DNA of 64,000 nt from Amycolatopsis regifaucium (lineage in GTDB: Bacteria; Actinomycetota; Actinomycetes; Mycobacteriales; Pseudonocardiaceae), in NCBI RefSeq assembly GCF_001613935.1, contig NZ_LQCI01000014.1, positions 255,383-319,382 on the forward strand, in the 5' to 3' direction. The notes under the pieces were generated by a model. It made no database searches. It was not told the DNA's origin and was given only the letters and a program-made list of their open reading frames with translations. The position numbers and the translations under genes are program-made. Below, piece after piece: positions 55,738 to 64,000 of the stretch (its first letter is position 1; each line of letters opens with the position of its first letter).

Positions 55738-56592
55738 CTACCCGGTGACTTCTTGGTTCTGCCCCGGATCCGGTGGTCGCGCGTCGGACGTCACCGGGAT
55801 GAGCCGGGCCTGAGCGACCGGCGAGGTCGCCCAAGCACGCCACCCCGACGGCCACGAATGCGCGGCGTCGGGGTGTTCCACCCGCGCGCCGGTGAAGTCG
55901 GCGTCTTGGTCGAACTCGGCGTCGGCGAACGTGGTCGTCCCGCTGAACATCGCGGCGGCGAAGGTCGCATGCGCGGGGAACGACGCACCGCGGAAGTCGG
56001 TGTCGCCGGTGAAGCACGCCCTGTCGAAATTGACGTACGACAGGAACCGCGTCCGGCGAAAGTCCCCGCGGACGATCAGGCTGTCCTGGAGATTGACGTC
56101 TTCGAGGACGGTGTCCGCGAAGTCGGGTTCGACAAGGACCGCGTCCTTCAGGTTCAGCTCTTCGATCTCCCAGAACTCGAACGGCCGCGCCTCACCCGCG
56201 GGCCACCTGAAGTGCCGCGTGAGAAGCCCCTGTGCGGCGCGCCGGATTTCGAGTTCTTCATCGTCCTCGGAGGGGTGTGGGAAAGGCTTGCGCAAATAGG
56301 CGCAAGTCATCGCGACGACGTCTTCCCTGGCATCAGCGTCTTCGCGCCCATAGCGTTCCAGGACAGCGAAACTTTCGAGGCGCTCGGCGGCGTCCTCACT
56401 GTCCATCATGGCCTCGAGACGTTCCCAGTCGTCCCGCTGGAGTCCCGGGACCACCTCCTCGGGCGGGATCCGCCGGTCGCGGCGGACACCCTCGATGATC
56501 ATCCGGACGAGATAGACCGCGCCGATCCCGAGCGCCACCCCCGCCAGCGCGCCTATGACGTGTACCCCGACCATGACCATCCCTGTCGCCAT
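55738..56592 (-). CDS. Membrane-anchored pentapeptide-repeat-like protein
   Basis: 284 residues. An N-terminal membrane helix (about 5-30), a helical, acidic middle, then repeats with every fifth residue F/L: LVEPDFADTVLEDVNLQDSL and FTGDTDFRGASFPAHATFAA, which form a right-handed beta-helix in pentapeptide proteins. Function unknown; such proteins may mimic DNA or bind partners. Confidence 0.82.
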   Translation of the reverse strand: MATGMVMVGVHVIGALAGVALGIGAVYLVRMIIEGVRRDRRIPPEEVVPGLQRDDWERLEAMMDSEDAAERLESFAVLERYGREDADAREDVVAMTCAYLRKPFPHPSEDDEELEIRRAAQGLLTRHFRWPAGEARPFEFWEIEELNLKDAVLVEPDFADTVLEDVNLQDSLIVRGDFRRTRFLSYVNFDRACFTGDTDFRGASFPAHATFAAAMFSGTTTFADAEFDQDADFTGARVEHPDAAHSWPSGWRAWATSPVAQARLIPVTSDARPPDPGQNQEVTG

Positions 56593-56604
56593 GCGGCGAT
56601 TATG

Positions 56605-56650
56605 CGCGAAAAGGCCCCTTCACTCGACTGAGTAAAGGGGCCTTCTCGCG
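56605..56650. terminator. Hairpin between rnj 3' end and the pentapeptide gene
   Basis: Arms 56605-56625 and 56630-56650 pair over 19 of 21 positions around a 4-nt loop, with the AAGGCCCCTT core found in the palindrome family. It ends 9 bp before the rnj stop. Confidence 0.78.
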
Positions 56651-56658
56651 GATTACTG

Positions 56659-60982
<4,324 letters not shown>

Positions 60983-61064
60983 GGTTCGATGCTCCTTCGA
61001 TTCGCGCAGGATGCCGACTCGGACCCGTTCGCGCCCCGAAAGGTTCCTTCGCCGAGCTCGTGAA

Positions 61065-61457
61065 TCAGACTGTGACCTCGTGGCCGGACTCCTGAAGTGC
61101 CTTCACGGCACGTTCGAGCTCGGTGCCCCGGACCAGGACGTGGTCGGTGTCGAAAGTGGACATCGAGAACAGCGCCACCCCGGCGGCGGCCAATTCGCTC
61201 GACAGCGCCGCGATGATGCCGGTCAGCGTGAACGCCAGCGGCCCGCGGACCGACAGCAGCCGCCAGCCGTCCTCGACCGTGGCCCCGGCCGGTGCGAGAC
61301 CGGCCGGGCAGATCACCGACAGCTCTTCGGGCGTCCGCGTGATGGAGATCAGCACGGGCTCTCCGGGGTCGAGCAGATTCGCCGGAACCGGCGCGTCCGG
61401 GGCGAGGCGGGCGACCGCGTACTCGCCTGGCCGGACGTCGATCGCGAGGCGCCGCAT
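61065..61457 (-). CDS. ACT-domain protein
   Basis: 130 residues with two ACT-like modules; the second, near PLAFTLTGIIAALSSELAAAG and STFDTDHVLVRG, is of the ACT_7 type that binds amino acids. ATG 61457 shares a base with the thyX stop (TGATG), so translation is coupled. A small amino-acid sensor is inferred. Confidence 0.82.
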   Translation of the reverse strand: MRRLAIDVRPGEYAVARLAPDAPVPANLLDPGEPVLISITRTPEELSVICPAGLAPAGATVEDGWRLLSVRGPLAFTLTGIIAALSSELAAAGVALFSMSTFDTDHVLVRGTELERAVKALQESGHEVTV

Positions 61458-62209
61458 CAGCCCTCGAGAACCTTCGGGCTGGACGCGACCTCGGTGCCGT
61501 CGGGCAGCGCGGAGATGGTGAAGTCCGCGAACACGTTGCCCGAAGCCTTCTGCAGCTCGCGCAGGCACTCGATGGCCAGGGCGCGGATCTCGACGTCGGC
61601 GTGCTCGGTGGCGCGCATCGCGATGAAGTGGCGCCAGGCGCGGTAGTTGCCGGTGACCACGATGCGGGTCTCGGTCGCGTTGGGCAGTACGGCGCGCGCG
61701 GCCTGGCGGGCCTGCTTGCGGCGCAGGGTCGCGCTCGGCACGTCGGCGAACTTCTCCTCCAGGCCGGCGAGCAGCTCGGTGTAGGCGTCGACGGCGGCCT
61801 GCGAGGCGGCGAGGAACTTCGCGTGCAGCTCGGGGTCCTGCGCGATGACGTCGGGCTCGACGAACGCGGCGTCGCGCTCCGGGACGTAGCGCTGGGAGAG
61901 CTGCGAGTAGGAGAAGTGCCGGTGGCGGATCAGCTCGTGCGTCAGCGACCGGGAGATCCCGGTGATGTAGAAGCTGACGGAGCCGTGCTCCAGCACCGAC
62001 AGGTGGCCGACGTCGATGATGTGCTCGAGGTAGCCGGCGTTGGTCGCCGTCTTCGGGTTCGGCTTCTTCCAGGACTGGTAGCAGGCCCGGCCCGCGAATT
62101 CGGCCAGTGCCTCACCACCGTCGGCGTCGGTCGACCACGGTACGTCCGACGGCGGGAAGAACTCCGTCTTCGCGATCAGTTGAACCTTGGGTGACACGGT
62201 CTCGGCCAC
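61457..62209 (-). CDS. thyX: FAD-dependent thymidylate synthase ThyX
   Basis: 250 residues. The ThyX motif [14 protein letters not shown] lies at about 95-108. It makes dTMP from dUMP with methylene-tetrahydrofolate and NADPH, not needing a separate dihydrofolate reductase step. GTG 62209 has AAAAGGAG upstream. In mycobacteria it also stands beside dapA. Confidence 0.96.
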   Translation of the reverse strand: MAETVSPKVQLIAKTEFFPPSDVPWSTDADGGEALAEFAGRACYQSWKKPNPKTATNAGYLEHIIDVGHLSVLEHGSVSFYITGISRSLTHELIRHRHFSYSQLSQRYVPERDAAFVEPDVIAQDPELHAKFLAASQAAVDAYTELLAGLEEKFADVPSATLRRKQARQAARAVLPNATETRIVVTGNYRAWRHFIAMRATEHADVEIRALAIECLRELQKASGNVFADFTISALPDGTEVASSPKVLEG

Positions 62210-62281
62210 GTTCGCACTCCTTTTCGACCCCTGCTCCACGACTCCGGGCAGCGTAACCGCAGCTTGGTTCGACGACCGGGC

Positions 62282-62332
62282 GACATCACGGTGACGTCAT
62301 CGGCTTCTTGACTGACATCACAAGTGACGTCA
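62282..62332. promoter_or_regulatory. Repeated TGACRTCA motifs upstream of the RHH gene
   Basis: Two TGACGTCA palindromes, at 62292-62299 and 62325-62332, each preceded by a TGACATCA-like copy (GACATCA at 62282 and TGACATCA at 62313). The two pairs are 31-33 bp apart and reach to 10 bp before the ATG. The arrangement fits an operator bound by the ribbon-helix-helix protein encoded next; that is inferred. Confidence 0.6.
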
Positions 62333-62342
62333 TAGTGGTGTC

Positions 62343-62867
62343 ATGGATCTGACGCCGTACATCACAAGCCTTCGCGAGGACCTCGCGAACACGGCTTCGG
62401 CCGGCGACGAGCAGACACGGCGCGCCGCCGCGCTGCTGTCGTCGGCGCTGGAGCCCGCCGCCCGGCTGACGCTCATGAACGCCCTCGCGGACCTGGCCGC
62501 CGAAGTGACCTCGGCGCTGCCGGGGCACGTCGTCGACGTCCGGCTCGACGGCCGCGACGTGCGCGTCGTCGTCACCGGCGCGGGCGAGAGCACCGAGCAG
62601 GCCCCGCCCCGCCAGGAAGCGCCACGGGAAACCCCGCGCGCGCCCAAGGTGGACACGGGCGACATCACCCGCATCACGCTACGCCTGTTCGAGCAGGTCA
62701 AGGGCCAGGCGGAAGCCGCGGCCGCCTCTCAAGGCGTTTCGCTGAACACGTTCGTTTCGCAGGCCGTCCAGGGCGCGCTGGGCAAGGGCGGCGGCGAGCA
62801 CTGGCACCACAAGCAGAAGCCGGGCGGCGGTGCCGGTTCCCACCTGCACGGCTGGGTCCAGGGCTGA
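62343..62867 (+). CDS. Ribbon-helix-helix (HicB/CopG-like) protein
   Basis: 174 residues. Helical N-terminal 60 residues, a Pro-rich linker, and near 110-145 a ribbon-helix-helix: ITRITLRLFEQVKGQAEAAA and SLNTFVSQAVQGAL, as in HicB/CopG-type repressors. The end is Gly/His-rich (GEHWHHKQKPGGG). It begins close to a possible -10, so translation may be leaderless. It is followed 11 bp later by DUF4097. No toxin gene is adjacent. Confidence 0.82.
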   Translation: MDLTPYITSLREDLANTASAGDEQTRRAAALLSSALEPAARLTLMNALADLAAEVTSALPGHVVDVRLDGRDVRVVVTGAGESTEQAPPRQEAPRETPRAPKVDTGDITRITLRLFEQVKGQAEAAAASQGVSLNTFVSQAVQGALGKGGGEHWHHKQKPGGGAGSHLHGWVQG

Positions 62868-62878
62868 GGGGACGGAAA

Positions 62879-63787
62879 ATGACCGAGGAAAACACTCCCG
62901 CGGGTGAAGAGACCGTGCGCGTCGAGGAGTTCGAGGCCGAGGGCCCGATCGAAATCGACGTGAGCGTGGCCATCGGCCGGGTGACCATCGAACTGACCGA
63001 CGAGACCGGTGCCCACGCCGAGGTCCGCCGCGACGGCGGCGAGCAGCAGCCGTGGGTGGACGGGATGACGAGCCTGCTCAGCTGGGTCGGGGAACGCTTC
63101 GGCGACCAGCTCGGCGGTTCGCCGGGGACGTCGGCGGAGGACGCCGTGGCGCAGACACGGGTCGAGAAGGTCGGCAACCGGCTCGTCGTCCAGGCGCCGA
63201 AGGCCTGGCAACTGAAGAACGTCCCGCTCGCGGTGACCGTCCGGGCACCCGCCGGTTCGCATCTGGAGGTGCGGGCCGGGGCGGCCGACGTCACGGTGTC
63301 CGGGGTCGCCGGGCGAGCCGACGTCATGACCGGGGCGGGCAAGGTCGGCCTGGAGCGGGCCGACGGTTCGGCCATCGTCCGCACCGGCACCGGCGACATC
63401 AAGCTCGGCGCGACGCAGTCCGGTTTGCAGCTGCGCACCGGCAGCGGCTCGGTCGAGGCGTCCTCGCTGGGCGGTTCGGCCACGATCGCGACCGGTACGG
63501 GTGACGTCTGGCTCGGCGAGATCGCGGGCGAGGTACTGGCGCGCACCGGCAGTGGCGACCTTTCGGTGGCGGACGCCGCCTCCGGGGCGCTGGAGCTGAC
63601 CACCGGGTCGGGCGCGGTCCGGGTGGCGATCCGCGGCGGCGTGCACGCCGAGGTCGACCTTTCGTCGACGACCGGTTCGGTCTCGAGCGAGCTGGAGGTC
63701 GCGGAAACCGCGCCTTCGGAGGTCTCGCTGAAGGTGCGGGCGCGGACCGGCACCGGCGACGCGGTGGTGACCAGCGCGGCCCGGTGA
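62879..63787 (+). CDS. DUF4097 beta-helix protein
   Basis: 302 residues made of repeated short beta units such as IVRTGTGDIKLG, LRTGSGSVEASS and LARTGSGDLSVA, forming the parallel beta-helix of DUF4097 (putative adhesin). No signal peptide or membrane helix is seen, so it may be cytoplasmic. Same operon as the RHH protein. Confidence 0.9.
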   Translation: MTEENTPAGEETVRVEEFEAEGPIEIDVSVAIGRVTIELTDETGAHAEVRRDGGEQQPWVDGMTSLLSWVGERFGDQLGGSPGTSAEDAVAQTRVEKVGNRLVVQAPKAWQLKNVPLAVTVRAPAGSHLEVRAGAADVTVSGVAGRADVMTGAGKVGLERADGSAIVRTGTGDIKLGATQSGLQLRTGSGSVEASSLGGSATIATGTGDVWLGEIAGEVLARTGSGDLSVADAASGALELTTGSGAVRVAIRGGVHAEVDLSSTTGSVSSELEVAETAPSEVSLKVRARTGTGDAVVTSAAR

Positions 63788-63808
63788 GGCCGCTGACCGC
63801 AGGGGGAT

Positions 63809-63860
63809 CGAGGGACCTTTGCTCTCACTTTTCCACGGGGGTGGGAGCGAAGGTCCCTCG
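63809..63860. terminator. Terminator hairpin after DUF4097 gene
   Basis: Arms 63809-63828 and 63841-63860 pair over 18 of 20 positions (the other two are G-T type) around a 12-nt loop, 21 bp past the DUF4097 stop. A relative of the palindrome family. Confidence 0.75.
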
Positions 63861-63897
63861 CTCACTTCGCGGAACCGGTTGCCGAGGTAAGCAGCCG

Positions 63898-63948
63898 CAA
63901 TGAAGGGGCCTTTCATCGCAAAATTTGCGATGAAAGGCCCCTTCATTG
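63898..63948. terminator. Palindrome (GAAAGG/CCTTTC class)
   Basis: Arms 63898-63922 and 63924-63948 pair perfectly over 25 bp around one central base. The family core AAGGGGCCTTTC appears in both arms. It lies between the DUF4097 gene and a possible minus-strand gene end. Confidence 0.75.
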
Positions 63949-63975
63949 CGGAACGCGAGACACAGCGCGAGCAAC

Positions 63976-64000
63976 TCAGCGCACCAGCCGGGAAAGCACC
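63976..64000 (-). CDS. Possible C-terminal end of a minus-strand gene
   Basis: Minus-strand frame ending VLSRLVR and a TGA whose plus-strand complement is TCA at 63976-63978, just past the palindrome at 63898. Only eight codons are inside the window; the gene is inferred from the terminator position and cannot be named. Confidence 0.3.

Overview
High-GC actinobacterial chromosome, most like a Pseudonocardiaceae member such as Amycolatopsis. The reasons are about 70 percent GC with many GTG starts, an actinobacterial division and cell-wall (dcw) cluster, type VII (ESX) accessory genes, a DUF3040 protein, and a block in the same order as the mycobacterial pspM-pspA-clgR-pgsA-argA-ftsK-rnj-dapA-thyX region. 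The species call is inference; no rRNA or tRNA gene, CRISPR array or intact insertion sequence was seen.

Layout. 1-1.7 kb: an NmrA-type NAD(P)-binding gene diverges from a TetR regulator across two CGTA-N5-TACG palindromes. 1.7-16.9 kb (minus strand): dcw cluster mraZ-rsmH-ftsL-ftsI-murE-murF-mraY-murD-ftsW-murG-murC-ftsQ, mostly with overlapping genes. mraZ has a four-repeat MraZ box over its promoter, and rsmH has a leader hairpin whose CUUCCCC loop is complementary to the rsmH ribosome binding site. ftsZ does not follow ftsQ within the window. 17.3-22.1 kb (minus): an orphan ESX module (small protein, DUF3558 lipoprotein, PPE-like protein, EspG chaperone, YbaB-like protein, EspC-like protein, long WXG-like protein, two-helix membrane protein) without secretion ATPase or channel genes. 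22.4-27.2 kb (plus): MoxR ATPase, DUF58 protein and transglutaminase operon. 27.4-36.9 kb: mixed genes including dinB, a methyltransferase, a ParA-like ATPase, an endonuclease VIII, adenosine deaminase, pyrD, and an allophanate-hydrolase-like protein that lacks two catalytic residues.

37.3-48.7 kb: envelope-stress and conserved block (pspM, pspA, an ECF41 sigma factor with its likely target, clgR, a CinA-like protein, pgsA, rimO, argA, a nitroreductase, a lipoprotein, ftsK). 48.8-56.6 kb: an acyltransferase, a wrbA remnant, a three-gene set with WXG-like features and a DUF1023 hydrolase, and two transporters. 56.7-63.8 kb: rnj-dapA, a Ser/Thr kinase, an ACT-domain protein, thyX, and a ribbon-helix-helix/DUF4097 pair behind repeated TGACRTCA motifs.

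A recurrent feature is a family of 45-60 bp near-perfect palindromes at gene 3' ends (17229, 27253, 37205 and 45561; 12497, 29516 and 63898; relatives at 56605 and 63809). They probably act as bidirectional terminators, but their sequence conservation between sites suggests a dispersed repeat family. The genes together cover wall-precursor synthesis and division, envelope stress response, ESX-type secretion, and DNA and nucleotide metabolism.
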